This document shows, piece by piece, positions 32,515 to 43,257 of a DNA stretch of 64,000 bases (positions are counted from its first letter, which is position 1; each line of letters starts with the position of its first letter). A program made the translations under genes and the position numbers. The stretch covers positions 310,001-374,000 of the forward strand of contig NZ_CP115757.1 of assembly GCF_027912675.1 (NCBI RefSeq). Direction: 5' to 3'. The DNA is from Paracoccus sp. SCSIO 75233. Lineage in GTDB: Bacteria; Pseudomonadota; Alphaproteobacteria; Rhodobacterales; Rhodobacteraceae. The notes under the pieces are model-generated. The model was given only the letters and a program-made list of their open reading frames with translations. It did no database searches and had not been told where the DNA came from.

Positions 32515-34824
32515 ATGAATGTTCAATCGGAAATCAGGGGCATCGTCCGCGGCGGCCAGACGCTGAAGCAGCACCGCGACGAGGTCATGGACAAGACCAA
32601 GACCACCGGCCATTACGCCGGTCTCAAGGAAAGGGCGCTGCAAAAGGAAAGCCCGATCCTTTATAACAAGCTGTTCTCAAGACTGCGCGCCGGCGTCGTC
32701 GATGCCCGCGAAACCGCCAAGAAGATCGCGGCGTCCCCGATCGTGGAGCAGGAGGGGGAGCTTTGTTTTACCCTCTATAACGCGGCAGGGGATTCAATCC
32801 TCACCTCGACCGGGATCATCATCCATGTCGGCACCATGGGTGCGGCGATCAAATACATGATCGAGAATGACTGGGAAAGTAATCCCGGCGTCAAGGACCG
32901 GGACATCTTCTGCAACAACGACTCGTTGATCGGAAACGTCCATCCCTGCGACATCCACACCATCGTGCCGATCTTCCATGAAGGGGAGCTGATCGGCTGG
33001 GTTGGTGGCGTGACCCATGTGATCGACACCGGGGCCGTCGGTCCGGGCTCGATGACCACGGGTCAGGTGCAGCGCTTTGGTGACGGCTACTCGGTGACCT
33101 GCCGCAAGGTGGGCGAGAATGACGAGCTGTTCCGCGACTGGCTGCATGAATCGCAGCGCTCGGTGCGGACCACCCGTTACTGGATGCTGGATGAGCGGAC
33201 CCGCGTCGCGGGCTGCCACATGATCCGCAAGCTGGTCGAGGAGGTGATTGCCGAGGAGGGCATCGAAGCCTATTGGAAATTCGCCTATGAGGCGGTCGAG
33301 CATGGCCGGGTCGGGTTGCAGAACCGCATCAAGGCGATGACCATCCCCGGCAAATATCGTCAGGTCGGTTTCGTCGATGTGCCCTATGCGCATGAGGATG
33401 TCCGGGTGCCGTCCGACTTTGCCAAGGTCGACACGATCATGCACACCCCGTCCGAGATGACCATTCGCCCAGATGGGACATGGCGTCTGGACTTTGAGGG
33501 GTCGAGCCGATGGGGTTGGCACACCTATAACGCCCACTCGGTCAGTTTCACCTCCGGCATCTGGGTGATGATGACCCAGACCCTGATCCCGACCGAGATG
33601 ATCAATGACGGCGCGGCTTACGGCACCGAGTTCCGATTGCCCAAAGGCACATGGATGAACCCGGATGACCGCCGCGTGGCCTTCGCCTATAGCTGGCATT
33701 TCCTCGTCAGTTCCTGGACGGCGCTTTGGCGCGGATTGTCGCGGTCCTATTTCGGGCGCGGCTACCTGGAGGAGGTCAATGCGGGCAATGCCAATACCTC
33801 CAACTGGCTGCAAGGCGGCGGGTTCAACCAGTATGACGAAATCCATGCTGTGAACTCGTTCGAATGTGCGGCCAACGGGGTCGGTGCCAGCGCCATCGAT
33901 GACGGCATCAGCCACGCCGCCGCCATCTGGAACCCGGAAGGTGATATGGGCGATATGGAGATCTGGGAACTGGCGGAACCGCTGGTTTACCTCGGTCGCC
34001 AGATCAAGGCCAACTCCGGCGGTGCGGGCAAGTATCGCGGCGGTTGCGGCTTTGAATCGCTGCGCATGGTCTGGAACGCCAAGGACTGGACGATGTTCTT
34101 CATGGGCAACGGCCATATCAGCTCCGACTGGGGTCTGATGGGCGGTTATCCGGCGGCCTCGGGTTATCGCTTCGCGGCGCATGACACCGGGCTGGAGGAC
34201 GCGATCAAGAATGGTGGCGAAATCCCGTGCGGCGGCGATACCGACCCGCAGAACCCGACCTTCGACGCGCTCATCAATCAGGCGGGGATCAAGCGCGACA
34301 AGCAGGCGATCACCACCGAGGAGATGTTCAGCGACCACGACCTGTATCTGAACTACATGCGTGGTGGTCCGGGCTTCGGCGATCCGCTGGATCGCGAGGC
34401 AGCCCGCGTGGCCGAGGACGTCAATGGCGGCTACCTGCTGGAGCGGTTCGCAGCTTCCGTCTACGGCGTCGTGCTGAAGAAGGGCGAGGGCGATCTGCTG
34501 GAAGCCGACGATGCCGCGACGGAGGAACTTCGCGCGACGATCCGCAAGGGCCGTCTCAGGAACGCGGTCCCGACATCGGAGTGGATGGCCAAGGAGCGCG
34601 AGCGTATCCTTGCGAAAGACGCCGGCGTTCATGTCCAGCAGATGTATGCCGCCAGCTTCAAGCTCGGCCCCCGCTGGGAAGAAGGCTTCCGCGCGTTCTG
34701 GGATCTGCCCGTCGATTGGCAGTTGATGGAGGCGGATCTGCCGATCCCGTCCTATGGTCGCGAATATTCGATGGACCTGTCCGAACTGCCCGACGTGAAA
34801 ACCGTCAAGTTCGTCGAGGAATGA
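32515..34824 (+). CDS. acxB: Acetone carboxylase alpha subunit (HyuB/hydantoinase B family)
   Basis: 769 residues. In the known alpha2-beta2-gamma2 enzyme this subunit carries the Mn carboxylation site. A hydantoinase B fold is recognisable from FCNNDSLIGNVHPCDIHTIV (~residues 135-154) with a likely metal-ligand cluster H-x-x-D-x-H and another His in GGVTHVIDTG (168), plus GPGFGDPLDREAARVAEDV near the C-terminus. The ATG follows AGGAGGA with a good spacer. Identity as acetone carboxylase, rather than a hydantoinase, rests on the acxC gene next to it and the AcxR-type regulator. Confidence 0.95.
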   Translation: MNVQSEIRGIVRGGQTLKQHRDEVMDKTKTTGHYAGLKERALQKESPILYNKLFSRLRAGVVDARETAKKIAASPIVEQEGELCFTLYNAAGDSILTSTGIIIHVGTMGAAIKYMIENDWESNPGVKDRDIFCNNDSLIGNVHPCDIHTIVPIFHEGELIGWVGGVTHVIDTGAVGPGSMTTGQVQRFGDGYSVTCRKVGENDELFRDWLHESQRSVRTTRYWMLDERTRVAGCHMIRKLVEEVIAEEGIEAYWKFAYEAVEHGRVGLQNRIKAMTIPGKYRQVGFVDVPYAHEDVRVPSDFAKVDTIMHTPSEMTIRPDGTWRLDFEGSSRWGWHTYNAHSVSFTSGIWVMMTQTLIPTEMINDGAAYGTEFRLPKGTWMNPDDRRVAFAYSWHFLVSSWTALWRGLSRSYFGRGYLEEVNAGNANTSNWLQGGGFNQYDEIHAVNSFECAANGVGASAIDDGISHAAAIWNPEGDMGDMEIWELAEPLVYLGRQIKANSGGAGKYRGGCGFESLRMVWNAKDWTMFFMGNGHISSDWGLMGGYPAASGYRFAAHDTGLEDAIKNGGEIPCGGDTDPQNPTFDALINQAGIKRDKQAITTEEMFSDHDLYLNYMRGGPGFGDPLDREAARVAEDVNGGYLLERFAASVYGVVLKKGEGDLLEADDAATEELRATIRKGRLRNAVPTSEWMAKERERILAKDAGVHVQQMYAASFKLGPRWEEGFRAFWDLPVDWQLMEADLPIPSYGREYSMDLSELPDVKTVKFVEE

Positions 34825-34882
34825 TCCCGACCGGGTGCCGCGTCCCCGGATGCGGCACCCCTTCAGACAACAGGAGACAAAC

Positions 34883-35386
34883 ATGGCCTACACAAAAGCC
34901 AAGATCAAAGACCTCGTCGACGGGACAATCGACCGGGATACGCTGCATACGATGCTGTCCACGCCGAAGGACCGGGAACGCTTTGTGATGTATCTCGAAA
35001 TCCTGCAAGAGCAGGTGCCGTGGGAAGACAAGATCATCCTGCCGCTCGGCCCGAAACTGTACATCGTGCAGCGGCCTGCGGATAAGAAATGGGTGGTCAA
35101 ATCCCATGCCGGTCACGAATTCTGCGACTGGCGGGAGAACTGGAAACTGCACGCCGTGATGCGCGTGCGCGAAACCGCCGAGGAGATGGAAGAGATTTAT
35201 CCCCGCCTCATGGCGCCCACCACCGACTGGCAGGTGATCCGGGAATATTACTGCCCCGCCTCCGGCGATCTGCTGGATGTGGAAGCGCCGACACCGTGGT
35301 ATCCCGTCATACATGATTTTGAGCCGGATATTGACGCGTTCTACACCGAATGGCTGGGGATGGAGATCCCGGAACGCGCGGCCTGA
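34883..35386 (+). CDS. acxC: Acetone carboxylase gamma subunit
   Basis: 167 residues, the small subunit specific to acetone/acetophenone-type carboxylases. The translation MAYTKAKIKDLVDGTIDRDT, DRERFVMYLEILQEQVPWED and HEFCDWRENWKLHAVMRVRE matches the gamma family, with a Zn-ribbon-like C-terminal part (YYCPASGDLLDVE, with Cys35-region HEFCDW). The start follows CAGGAGACAAAC. Last gene of the operon; a GGCGCGGC/GCCGCGCC hairpin sits at 35,400. Confidence 0.94.
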   Translation: MAYTKAKIKDLVDGTIDRDTLHTMLSTPKDRERFVMYLEILQEQVPWEDKIILPLGPKLYIVQRPADKKWVVKSHAGHEFCDWRENWKLHAVMRVRETAEEMEEIYPRLMAPTTDWQVIREYYCPASGDLLDVEAPTPWYPVIHDFEPDIDAFYTEWLGMEIPERAA

Positions 35387-35399
35387 GCGATGCTCCCGG

Positions 35400-35421
35400 G
35401 GCGCGGCTGCACTGCCGCGCC
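35400..35421 (+). terminator. Hairpin after acxC
   Basis: GGCGCGGC, loop TGCACT, GCCGCGCC, then a pyrimidine-rich CTCGTCTCTCTC but no pure T-run. Probable end of the acx transcript. The rest of 35,422-35,624 shows no gene. Confidence 0.5.
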
Positions 35422-35624
35422 TCGTCTCTCTCGGGGTTGGCGTAATGCATCGATGATCCGGCAGATCGCTTGGCTGTGAAACCGCCCGCTTCGGATATTC
35501 CGGGGCGGGTCATTTGCTTTCGCAACAGTTGCCCTCGCAGAGCGTGAATGGTTTTGCTACAGGCTGCAAATGATCTCAGCGGCCTGCGGGCCATGAGGGC
35601 CGGACGTATTCGAGGACACCACGC

Positions 35625-36512
35625 ATGCCGAAGAAAATCTGCCTTACCGTCGCTTGTCCCACGCAGCGGGGCATCGTCGCGGCGATGACCGCCTTTCTTG
35701 CGGAGCGCGGCTGCAATATCGTCGATAGCTCCCAATTCGACGACATGGAAACCGGCAAGTTCTTCATGCGTATCAGCTTTATCCCGGAAACCGGAGCCGA
35801 GCAGGGCGAGCTAAGCGAGGCATTTGCGCAGATCGCGGATGCGTTTGAAATGACATACGCCTTCCATGACGAAAGCCTGAAGATGAAAATGGTCATCATG
35901 GTTTCCCGCTTCGGGCATTGTCTGAATGACCTGCTTTATCGCTGGCGGATCGGGGCGCTGCCGGTGGAGATCGTGGCGGTGATCTCAAACCACATGGATT
36001 ACCAGAAGCTTGTGGTGAACCATGATATTCCGTTCCATTGCATCAAGGTCACCAAGCAGAACAAGGCGCAGGCGGAAGCGCAGATCATGCAGCTTGTCGA
36101 GGAAACCGGCGCGGAACTGATCGTGCTGGCGCGGTATATGCAGATACTCTCGGACGAGATGTGCCGGAAGATGTCGGGGCGGATCATCAATATCCACCAC
36201 TCGTTCCTGCCGTCCTTCAAGGGCGCGAACCCCTATAAGCAGGCTTTTGAGCGGGGCGTGAAGCTGATCGGCGCGACATCGCATTATGTGACCGCCGATC
36301 TCGACGAGGGGCCGATTATCGAACAGGACACGGTGCGCGTCAGCCATGCCCAGTCGGCTGCGGATTACGTCTCGCTCGGGCGCGATGTTGAAAGTCAGGT
36401 GCTGGCCCGCGCCATCCATGCCCACGCGAACCATCGCGTTTTCCTTAACGGCAACAAGACCGTGGTTTTCCCCGCCTCGCCCGGATCGTATTCTTCCGAA
36501 CGCATGGGGTAG
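35625..36512 (+). CDS. purU: Formyltetrahydrofolate deformylase PurU
   Basis: Hydrolyses 10-formyl-THF to THF and formate, balancing one-carbon pools. 295 residues: N-terminal ACT domain (CLTVACPTQRGIVAAMTAFL, ~5-85) and a C-terminal formyltransferase-like domain with the catalytic Asn-His-Asp (NIHHSFLPSFKGANPYKQAF and TADLDEGPIIEQD). SRFGHCLNDLLYRW marks the PurU subgroup. It starts beyond the acx hairpin, so is probably separate from that operon. Confidence 0.95.
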   Translation: MPKKICLTVACPTQRGIVAAMTAFLAERGCNIVDSSQFDDMETGKFFMRISFIPETGAEQGELSEAFAQIADAFEMTYAFHDESLKMKMVIMVSRFGHCLNDLLYRWRIGALPVEIVAVISNHMDYQKLVVNHDIPFHCIKVTKQNKAQAEAQIMQLVEETGAELIVLARYMQILSDEMCRKMSGRIINIHHSFLPSFKGANPYKQAFERGVKLIGATSHYVTADLDEGPIIEQDTVRVSHAQSAADYVSLGRDVESQVLARAIHAHANHRVFLNGNKTVVFPASPGSYSSERMG

Positions 36513-36554
36513 GCGGCAGGCCGATTGTCCGCCGCCTGTCCGCCGGGTGGTTGC

Positions 36555-36956
36555 TCATACGCCGCCGGAATATTGTGCGTCGGTGACATGCTCCAGCCAT
36601 GTCACAACCTTGCCGTCCTGCACCTCCTGAATGGCGATATGGCTCATCCCGGTGTCGCTTGCCGCGCCATGCCAGTGCTTTTCCCCGGGTTCGAACCAGA
36701 CGACATCGCCGGGATGGATTTCCTCGATCGGCCCGTTTTCCCGCTGCACCCGACCGCGCCCGAATGTCACGATCAGCGTCTGACCAAGCGGGTGAGTGTG
36801 CCACGCGGTGCGCGCACCCGGCTCGAACGTGACATGCGCGCCCTGAACCCGCTCGGGCGCGTCCTGATTGAACAGGCCATCGACCCGGACCGAGCCGGTG
36901 AACCAGTCCGCCGGCCCCTTGGCCGAGCCATTCGATCCTGCGCGAGTGATTTTCAT
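36555..36956 (-). CDS. Cupin-domain protein
   Basis: A single-domain cupin of 133 residues. The metal-binding motifs are complete: [17 protein letters not shown] (HxH...Q) and [16 protein letters not shown] (PxxxxHxH-like), resembling the group that includes small (R)-mandelonitrile lyase and carboxymuconolactone-type cupins. The N-terminal [15 protein letters not shown] is typical of that group. The reaction is not predictable from sequence. Good Shine-Dalgarno (AAAGGAAA). Divergent from the serine hydrolase at 37,148. Confidence 0.85.
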   Translation of the reverse strand: MKITRAGSNGSAKGPADWFTGSVRVDGLFNQDAPERVQGAHVTFEPGARTAWHTHPLGQTLIVTFGRGRVQRENGPIEEIHPGDVVWFEPGEKHWHGAASDTGMSHIAIQEVQDGKVVTWLEHVTDAQYSGGV

Positions 36957-37147
36957 GCTGTTTTCCTTTCAGAACGGGGCGTTGCTGATTTTCCGGTTGC
37001 AGGTGCAGATCGTGCCGCAAATCACTGCTCATGAGAATGCTACAATACAGATAGCGCTTATCCCGCTACTGCATCAATCCGCCTATTGAACCGGGGCAAG
37101 ACGGCTTCCCACCTAGGTAGCTGGTTTCATTAACACAGGTCGGTTTT

Positions 37148-38146
37148 ATGTCGTCAATTTCCAGAAGAACGATCCTTGCGTCGGGCAGCGCCACGCTCGC
37201 CATGCCGTTTCTGATTGCCCCTGCCGTCGCGCAACCCACGGCGCTTGTTGAGGTCACGGCCGGGGCGTCGCGGCTGGATCAGATTCATGCTTTGGTGATC
37301 CATCAGAACGGCAACAGGGTCTTCGCCGAAGCTTTCCGTGGCCGCGCCCTTGATCGTCCGGCCAATGTGAAGTCGGTTTCGAAAACCATTGTTGCATTGC
37401 TAACCGGGATCGCCATCGACCGCGGCGTTGTTGCGAGCACCGATCAGCGGATCCTGCCCATGCTCGGACGTGCGCCGTTCGGGGATGCGCGCGACGAAAT
37501 GACGGTTGCGGACCTGCTGACCATGCGGGCGGGGCTGAGCAGCACGAGCGGCGCCGATTACGGTGCCTGGGTGTCCAGCCGCGATTGGGTCGAATACGCG
37601 CTGAATCAACCGCTGGAAGGCGCTCCCGGCGGACGCTTCATCTACTCCACCGGCGGCTGGCATGTGCTGGGTGCGGCTCTCGCCCGTGTCTCTGGTCAGA
37701 GCTTGCTTCAACTGGCGCAGGCGTGGCTGGGCAATCCGCTGGATATTGCGATCCCACCTTGGGTGGCCGACCCGCAGGGGCGCTATCTTGGTGGCAATGA
37801 CATGGCCATCAGCCCGCTTGGACTGGCGCGGATCGGGGATATGGTCCTGAATGGCGGGCAACTGGGCGGACAGCGCGTCGTCAGCGAAAGCTGGCTTAAC
37901 AGGTCTTTCGAGGCGCGTGCGCGTTCGCCTTTCTCCGGAGACCAGTATGGGTATGGCTGGTTTCTCACCCGCTTCGGTGGTCAGGCTTCAGCCTATGCGC
38001 GCGGCTATGGCGGGCAGATGCTCGTCGTGGTTCCAAGGCGAGGACTGTCCATCGCGATCACGTCTGATCCGGCACGTCCAGCGCGCAGCGACGGATATTT
38101 CGGTGATCTGCGCCGGTTGGTCGACGACATCGTCCGCGTTGTGTAA
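37148..38146 (+). CDS. Exported serine hydrolase, class C beta-lactamase family
   Basis: 332 residues. The N-terminus has SRRTILASGSATLAMPFL, a twin-arginine-like signal, with cleavage probable after AVAQ. Catalytic S-x-x-K is SVSK (~residue 79), the Tyr motif is YSTGG (in place of YxN) and the KTG-equivalent lies in ARGYGGQMLVV. The Y-S-T variant points to an esterase or D-amino-peptidase-like role rather than a true beta-lactamase. No partner gene adjoins. Confidence 0.85.
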   Translation: MSSISRRTILASGSATLAMPFLIAPAVAQPTALVEVTAGASRLDQIHALVIHQNGNRVFAEAFRGRALDRPANVKSVSKTIVALLTGIAIDRGVVASTDQRILPMLGRAPFGDARDEMTVADLLTMRAGLSSTSGADYGAWVSSRDWVEYALNQPLEGAPGGRFIYSTGGWHVLGAALARVSGQSLLQLAQAWLGNPLDIAIPPWVADPQGRYLGGNDMAISPLGLARIGDMVLNGGQLGGQRVVSESWLNRSFEARARSPFSGDQYGYGWFLTRFGGQASAYARGYGGQMLVVVPRRGLSIAITSDPARPARSDGYFGDLRRLVDDIVRVV

Positions 38147-38181
38147 GCCTGCGTCCGCTGCCCCGGATCACGCCATGCCGC

Positions 38182-38643
38182 TCAGCGATCCGATATGCCC
38201 AGATCGGCCATCACGCGCTGGCGGATCAGCCCGGAGTCGCGGTCGCTGATCCCCAACAGACCCGCCACGAGCCGGACGATGGATTCCTCGTCCGGCGCGC
38301 GATTGCCGTCGGCATAGGTCACTTCCCAAAGTGCGGCGAGGACACCGCTGCGATCTTCCAGCGCGATCCGTTCCTTGATCATCCGGGTGAAGCGCACCGT
38401 GTCCGGTGCCTCCGCCTCGATCATTTCCGCAGCAGCGCGACGTTCGGCGGCCTCCGACATCTCAAGCCCGCGCCGTCGCGCAAGAATGCGGTCGATCCGC
38501 ATCTCTTCCTGCTTGGTGTAGCGGTCATCCGCCCGCGCAACCCGCACCAGAAGCGCAGCAAGCGCAACCTCGGCGTCCTGCCCCTGCAATGGCGCGGATG
38601 GCTCATCATGAGAAAAGAGGCGAGGAATGAGATTCCGGAACAT
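38182..38643 (-). CDS. TerB-family tellurite resistance-like protein
   Basis: 153 residues from the ATG at 38,643 (MFRNLIPRLFSHD); upstream in-frame codons lack a start context. A TerB helical domain (~30-145) with the conserved acidic motifs VARADDRYTKQEEMRIDRIL and LWEVTYADGNRAPDEESIVR that bind metal ions in TerB relatives. It stands alone, without other ter genes. Function in alphaproteobacteria is not established. Confidence 0.87.
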   Translation of the reverse strand: MFRNLIPRLFSHDEPSAPLQGQDAEVALAALLVRVARADDRYTKQEEMRIDRILARRRGLEMSEAAERRAAAEMIEAEAPDTVRFTRMIKERIALEDRSGVLAALWEVTYADGNRAPDEESIVRLVAGLLGISDRDSGLIRQRVMADLGISDR

Positions 38644-38741
38644 GGTTAAATGATACGAACTACGCGCCAAAGAACAAGGCCTTACGACCCCGCCCGCCAC
38701 GGTTTTCGTCGAATTATTTTGCCCCCGGCCGAGGCCCCGGC

Positions 38742-39647
38742 TCAGAATTTCTGCGGAACATACAGATCCCGTGGCAGGACATCCCGCTCATAATCCGGGT
38801 TGAACACCCGGTCGGGCAGCTTGATGTCCTCATGCGGCACTTCCGTATACGGCATAAGCGAAAGCAGATGCGCGATACAGTTCAGCCGCGCCCGTTTCTT
38901 GTCGTTGCCGGGAACGATATACCAGGGCGCTTCGGGAATATTCGTGCGTTCGAACATTTCTTCTTTGGCCTTGGTATAAGCTTCCCAGCGAACGCGGGAC
39001 TGCAAATCCATCGGAGACAGCTTCCACTGTTTCATCGGATCATGGATCCGCATGAGGAAGCGCATCTGCTGTTCCTCGTCGGTGATCGAGAACCAGTACT
39101 TGACCAGCCTGATGCCAGAGCGGACCAGCATCCGTTCAAATTCCGGAACGTCGTCGAAGAACTGCTGCACCTGATCTTCGGTGGCGAAGCCCATGACCCG
39201 CTCCACACCGGCGCGGTTATACCAGCTGCGGTCGAACAGAACCATTTCGCCGCCCGCAGGAAGATGCGGGACGTAGCGCTGGAAATACCACTGGCTCTTC
39301 TCCCGATCCGAAGGGGCGGGCAGAGCGACAACCCGCGCGACACGAGGGTTCAGCCGCTGCGTAATCCGCTTGATCGCGCCGCCCTTGCCCGCCGAATCGC
39401 GACCTTCGAAGATCACGACGACTTTCTGCTTGTAATGGCTGACCCAGTCCTGAAGCTTGATCAGTTCCGACTGCAACCGCAGAAGCTCGTTGAAATACAG
39501 CTTGCGATCCATCTGCTCGGGATGGGTGTCACGGTAAATCTGCTTGATTTCGCGCGATAGGACGGCGTCCTCCAGCTCGATCTCGTAATCCTCGTCAAGC
39601 GTGTCCTGTAGTTCGGCGTCAAGCCAGTCCTGCGGTGCGTCGTTCAT
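38742..39647 (-). CDS. ppk2: Polyphosphate kinase 2 family protein
   Basis: A 301-residue PPK2 that transfers phosphate between polyphosphate and nucleotides. Walker A is FEGRDSAGKGGAIKRITQRL, the lid region follows (PSDREKSQWYFQRYVPHLPA), and Walker B-like VLFDRSWYNRAGVERVMGF is diagnostic. The single-domain layout and length fit class I enzymes (ADP/GDP phosphorylating); class cannot be proven by eye. The upstream gap to pyrG's end (39,648-39,855) shows no gene I can support. Confidence 0.93.
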   Translation of the reverse strand: MNDAPQDWLDAELQDTLDEDYEIELEDAVLSREIKQIYRDTHPEQMDRKLYFNELLRLQSELIKLQDWVSHYKQKVVVIFEGRDSAGKGGAIKRITQRLNPRVARVVALPAPSDREKSQWYFQRYVPHLPAGGEMVLFDRSWYNRAGVERVMGFATEDQVQQFFDDVPEFERMLVRSGIRLVKYWFSITDEEQQMRFLMRIHDPMKQWKLSPMDLQSRVRWEAYTKAKEEMFERTNIPEAPWYIVPGNDKKRARLNCIAHLLSLMPYTEVPHEDIKLPDRVFNPDYERDVLPRDLYVPQKF

Positions 39648-39855
39648 GTGATTTCTCCACTTGGTCAGACAGACGTAACGGGTAATTGTGACAGAGATAT
39701 AGAGCGGGCCATCAATCGTTGCCTCCGATGTTTGCAGGTCGCTGATCCACAGACCGCCGCAGATATTGATTTGAAGGCCATGTCACTCGCTATTCGCAGA
39801 AAATTTCACAAAACCGTTCTGGTGTGCATTTTCCGGCTGACCCCATATCTGAAGA

Positions 39856-41502
39856 TTAAACCAGCCTCGCCCCTTCTTTCGCCGCCTCAATAAACCCCGC
39901 AAACAGCGGCGCGGGATCGAAAGGTTTCGACTTCAGTTCCGGATGCGCCTGCACGCCGATGAACCAGCGGTGATCGGGATATTCGATCGCCTCCGGCAGT
40001 TTTCCGTCCGGTGACATGCCCGAGAAACACAGCCCTGCCGCCTCCAGCTGGGGAATATGGCTGCTGTCGACCTCATATCGATGGCGATGGCGATCCTCGA
40101 TTTCCAGCGCGCCGTCATAGATTTCCGAAATCTTCGATTCCGGTTTCAGGATCGCCGTATAAGATCCCAGACGCATCGTTCCACCCTTGTCGTCATGAAC
40201 GGAGCGCTGGACCGTGTAGTTGCCCTGAACCCATTCCTTCAGGTGGTAGACAATGGGTGTAAACCGCGTTTCGCCGGCTTCGTGATCGAACTCCTCCGAA
40301 CCTGCGTCTTCGATACCGGCCAGATTGCGCGCGGCCTCGATCACCGCCATCTGCATGCCAAGGCAGATGCCCAGATAAGGCACATTCTTCTCGCGCGCAT
40401 ATTTCGCGGCTGTAATCATGCCTTCGGTCCCGCGTTCGCCAAAGCCGCCGGGGACGATGATGCCGTGATAGCCGTCCAGAAGGTGTAGCCCGCCTTCGGC
40501 CTCGATATCCTCGGCGGCGATCCAGTCGGATTTCACCTTCACGCGGTTGGCCATGCCGCCATGCGTCAGAGCCTCTGCAATGGATTTATAGGCGTCCTCA
40601 AGCTGAGTGTATTTGCCGACAATGGCGATCTTCACCGTGCCGTCAGTGTTGGTCAGCCGGTCCATCACGTCTTCCCAACGGGTCAGATCGGGACGTGGGG
40701 CCGGGCTGATGGCGAAGGCGTTGAGCACCGCCTGATCCAGACCGGCGCGATGATAGGCCAGCGGCGCCTCGTAGATGGAGTTCAGGTCATAGGCAGGGAT
40801 CACCGCATCGGGGCGGACGTTACAGAACAGCGCGATCTTGGCCCGCTCCTTCTCCGGGATCGGATGTTCGGAGCGGCAGACCAGTACGTCAGGCGCAAGG
40901 CCGATGGATTGCAGTTCCTTGACGCTGTGCTGGGTCGGCTTGGTCTTCAACTCTCCGCTTGCTGCCAGATAGGGCAGCAGCGTCAGATGCATCAGGATGC
41001 ACTCGCCGCGCGGGCGTTCATGGGTGAACTGGCGGATGGCCTCGAAGAAGGGCAGGCCCTCGATATCGCCGACCGTGCCGCCGATCTCGCACAGCATGAA
41101 ATCGACCTCGTCGTCACCAATGGCGATGAAATCCTTGATCTCATTTGTGACGTGAGGAATGACCTGAATGGTCTTGCCGAGATACTCGCCGCGACGCTCT
41201 TTCTCCAGCACGTTGGAATAGATTCGGCCAGATGAAATCGAATCGGTCTTGCGCGCGTGAACCCCGGTGAAGCGCTCGTAATGGCCGAGGTCGAGATCGG
41301 TTTCCGCGCCGTCATCGGTCACGAACACCTCACCATGTTCAAAGGGCGACATGGTGCCGGGATCGACGTTCAGATAGGGGTCCAGCTTGCGCAGCCTGAC
41401 GGTAAAGCCCCGGGCCTGCAACAGCGCGCCAAGCGCAGCCGAGGCCAACCCCTTGCCGAGGGAGGACACAACGCCGCCGGTAATGAAAATGTAACGCGCC
41501 AT
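39856..41502 (-). CDS. pyrG: CTP synthase PyrG
   Basis: Makes CTP from UTP using ATP and glutamine. 548 residues from [20 protein letters not shown]. Synthetase domain with [20 protein letters not shown] and [16 protein letters not shown]-terminal class I glutaminase with GGFGERG, the nucleophile in [11 protein letters not shown] and the His/Glu in [10 protein letters not shown]. An upstream in-frame start at 41,535 is non-conserved. Downstream of secG on the same strand. Confidence 0.97.
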   Translation of the reverse strand: MARYIFITGGVVSSLGKGLASAALGALLQARGFTVRLRKLDPYLNVDPGTMSPFEHGEVFVTDDGAETDLDLGHYERFTGVHARKTDSISSGRIYSNVLEKERRGEYLGKTIQVIPHVTNEIKDFIAIGDDEVDFMLCEIGGTVGDIEGLPFFEAIRQFTHERPRGECILMHLTLLPYLAASGELKTKPTQHSVKELQSIGLAPDVLVCRSEHPIPEKERAKIALFCNVRPDAVIPAYDLNSIYEAPLAYHRAGLDQAVLNAFAISPAPRPDLTRWEDVMDRLTNTDGTVKIAIVGKYTQLEDAYKSIAEALTHGGMANRVKVKSDWIAAEDIEAEGGLHLLDGYHGIIVPGGFGERGTEGMITAAKYAREKNVPYLGICLGMQMAVIEAARNLAGIEDAGSEEFDHEAGETRFTPIVYHLKEWVQGNYTVQRSVHDDKGGTMRLGSYTAILKPESKISEIYDGALEIEDRHRHRYEVDSSHIPQLEAAGLCFSGMSPDGKLPEAIEYPDHRWFIGVQAHPELKSKPFDPAPLFAGFIEAAKEGARLV

Positions 41503-41655
41503 ACGGCCCCCGTGAGTTCTCGAATCGTCGTTCAATGCGGCCGCATGAGAGCGCCGTTCACGGGATTAAAGATATAACCGAAATCTCCCGTGGCCGCAAT
41601 GCGGGCCGCAAGCTGTCGTGGGGGAAAAAACATCTCCCCCAAGGTGTTGTTGTGA

Positions 41656-42111
41656 TCAGTTCGCGGGCGGAGGCGTGGCGGGCGCTGCCGGTGCCTCGCC
41701 GGCCGGGCTTTCCGCCGTTGCCGGGGCAGGGGCTGCGGTCCCCGGTGCCGCGGGCGGCGTTGCGGGTTGACCGACGCCGGGGGGCGGCGCGTAGTTCTCC
41801 AGCCCGGTGCTGCCAGTGTCGCCGCTTTCCTCTTCCGCCGTGCCAGTGCCGATATCCAACTGGTCCAGAACCGATCCGCCTGTCGCGTTACGCGCGGCAA
41901 TGACCGTCAGCGTGATCGAGGTAATCAGGAACCCGACCGCCAGCAGCCATGTAAACTTGCTGAGCGCGTTCGCGGCCTGGCGCCCGGTCATGACACCGCC
42001 GCCCCCGCCGCCGCCCATGCCGAGCCCGCCACCTTCGGAGCGTTGCAGAAGCACAACGCCGATCAGCAGCAGCGCGAGAATCAGGTGGACGGTCAGGATG
42101 ACGTTTTCCAA
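41656..42111 (-). CDS. secG: Preprotein translocase subunit SecG
   Basis: Small SecYEG component. 151 residues with two membrane segments (VHLILALLLIGVVLLQ and FTWLLAVGFLITSITLTVIA) either side of the conserved GGGLGMGGGGGGGVMTGR loop. The C-terminal Ala/Pro-rich tail (~70 residues) is long but common in Rhodobacteraceae. The secG-pyrG order is also typical. Confidence 0.94.
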   Translation of the reverse strand: MENVILTVHLILALLLIGVVLLQRSEGGGLGMGGGGGGGVMTGRQAANALSKFTWLLAVGFLITSITLTVIAARNATGGSVLDQLDIGTGTAEEESGDTGSTGLENYAPPPGVGQPATPPAAPGTAAPAPATAESPAGEAPAAPATPPPAN

Positions 42112-42207
42112 GACACGGGCCTTTCGATTGCGGACGGGCCTATCTAGTCAGCATGTTGCCGCTTGGCAAGCGGGCCAGCGACAGCATTAGGCCGAAAGGC
42201 GGATGGC

Positions 42208-43164
42208 TCAGGCCAGCCCCTTCTTCCCCATATCCAGAAATTTCTGCCGCCGGTCCTTCACCAGTTCTTCCGGCGTCTTCCCGGCCAGTTCCGTCAGCAT
42301 CGCTTCGATCTCCTTGCCGACCGATGCAATTGCGGCCTCCGGGTCGCGCTGTGCGCCGCCCAGCGGCTCGGCGGCGATCCGGTCGATCACGCCAAGCTGT
42401 TTCAGATCCTGCGCGGTCAGGCGCAGCGCCTTGGCGGCGTCCCGCATCTTCTCCGTGTCCTTCCACAGGATCGAGGCGCAGCCTTCGGGCGAGATCACCG
42501 AATAGATCGAATGTTCCAGCATGGCGATCCGGTTGGCCGTTGCAAAGGCAACAGCCCCGCCCGATCCGCCCTCGCCGATAATGGTGGAGACCAACGGAAC
42601 TCCGATCTCAAGGCATTTCTGGGTGCAGCGGGCAATGGCTTCGGACTGGCCGCGTTCTTCGGCACCCTTGCCGGGATAGGCACCCTGCGTGTCGACCAGC
42701 GTGATGACCGGCAGGCCGAAACGATGCGCCATGTCCATCAGCCGGATCGCCTTGCGATACCCCTCGGGCCGGGCCATGCCGAAATTATGCAGAAGGCGGG
42801 ATTTCGTGTCCGATCCCTTCTCATGGCCGATAATGACACAGGGTTGATCGTTGAACCGTGCCAGACCGCCCATCACGGCATGGTCATCGCCGAAGGCCCG
42901 GTCACCGGCAAGCGGCGTGAATTCGGTGAACAGCGCGTCGACATAGTCGCGGCAATGCGGGCGTTCCGGGTGTCGCGCGACCTGCGTCTTGCGCCACGCA
43001 TCCAGATCGCCATAAAGATCCTTCAGCAGGATTTCGGCTTTTTTATCAAGGGCGGCGGCCTCTTTTTCGACATCCACGCCTTCGTCGTCACGGCCCATGG
43101 CGCGCAATTCTTCGGCTTTGCCTTCGATATCGGCCAGCGGTTTTTCGAAATCGAGATAGGTCAT
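42208..43164 (-). CDS. accA: Acetyl-CoA carboxylase carboxyltransferase subunit alpha
   Basis: 318 residues. Forms malonyl-CoA with AccD during fatty-acid synthesis. Family motifs: [56 protein letters not shown] (oxyanion region) and [20 protein letters not shown]. Full length. Divergent from the S49 peptidase gene. Confidence 0.96.
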   Translation of the reverse strand: MTYLDFEKPLADIEGKAEELRAMGRDDEGVDVEKEAAALDKKAEILLKDLYGDLDAWRKTQVARHPERPHCRDYVDALFTEFTPLAGDRAFGDDHAVMGGLARFNDQPCVIIGHEKGSDTKSRLLHNFGMARPEGYRKAIRLMDMAHRFGLPVITLVDTQGAYPGKGAEERGQSEAIARCTQKCLEIGVPLVSTIIGEGGSGGAVAFATANRIAMLEHSIYSVISPEGCASILWKDTEKMRDAAKALRLTAQDLKQLGVIDRIAAEPLGGAQRDPEAAIASVGKEIEAMLTELAGKTPEELVKDRRQKFLDMGKKGLA

Positions 43165-43257
43165 CCGGGGCTCCAGTCAGGTCGCCACCTATATGCGGGG
43201 AAGGGCCGATAATTGCAACGCATGACGCTTGCCGGTCGGGGTCGCGTCGCCTATCTC

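Noticed and set aside
32794..34884. 696-codon minus-strand open frame over acxB
   Set aside because: Antisense shadow; acxB is certain and the reverse translation resembles nothing.
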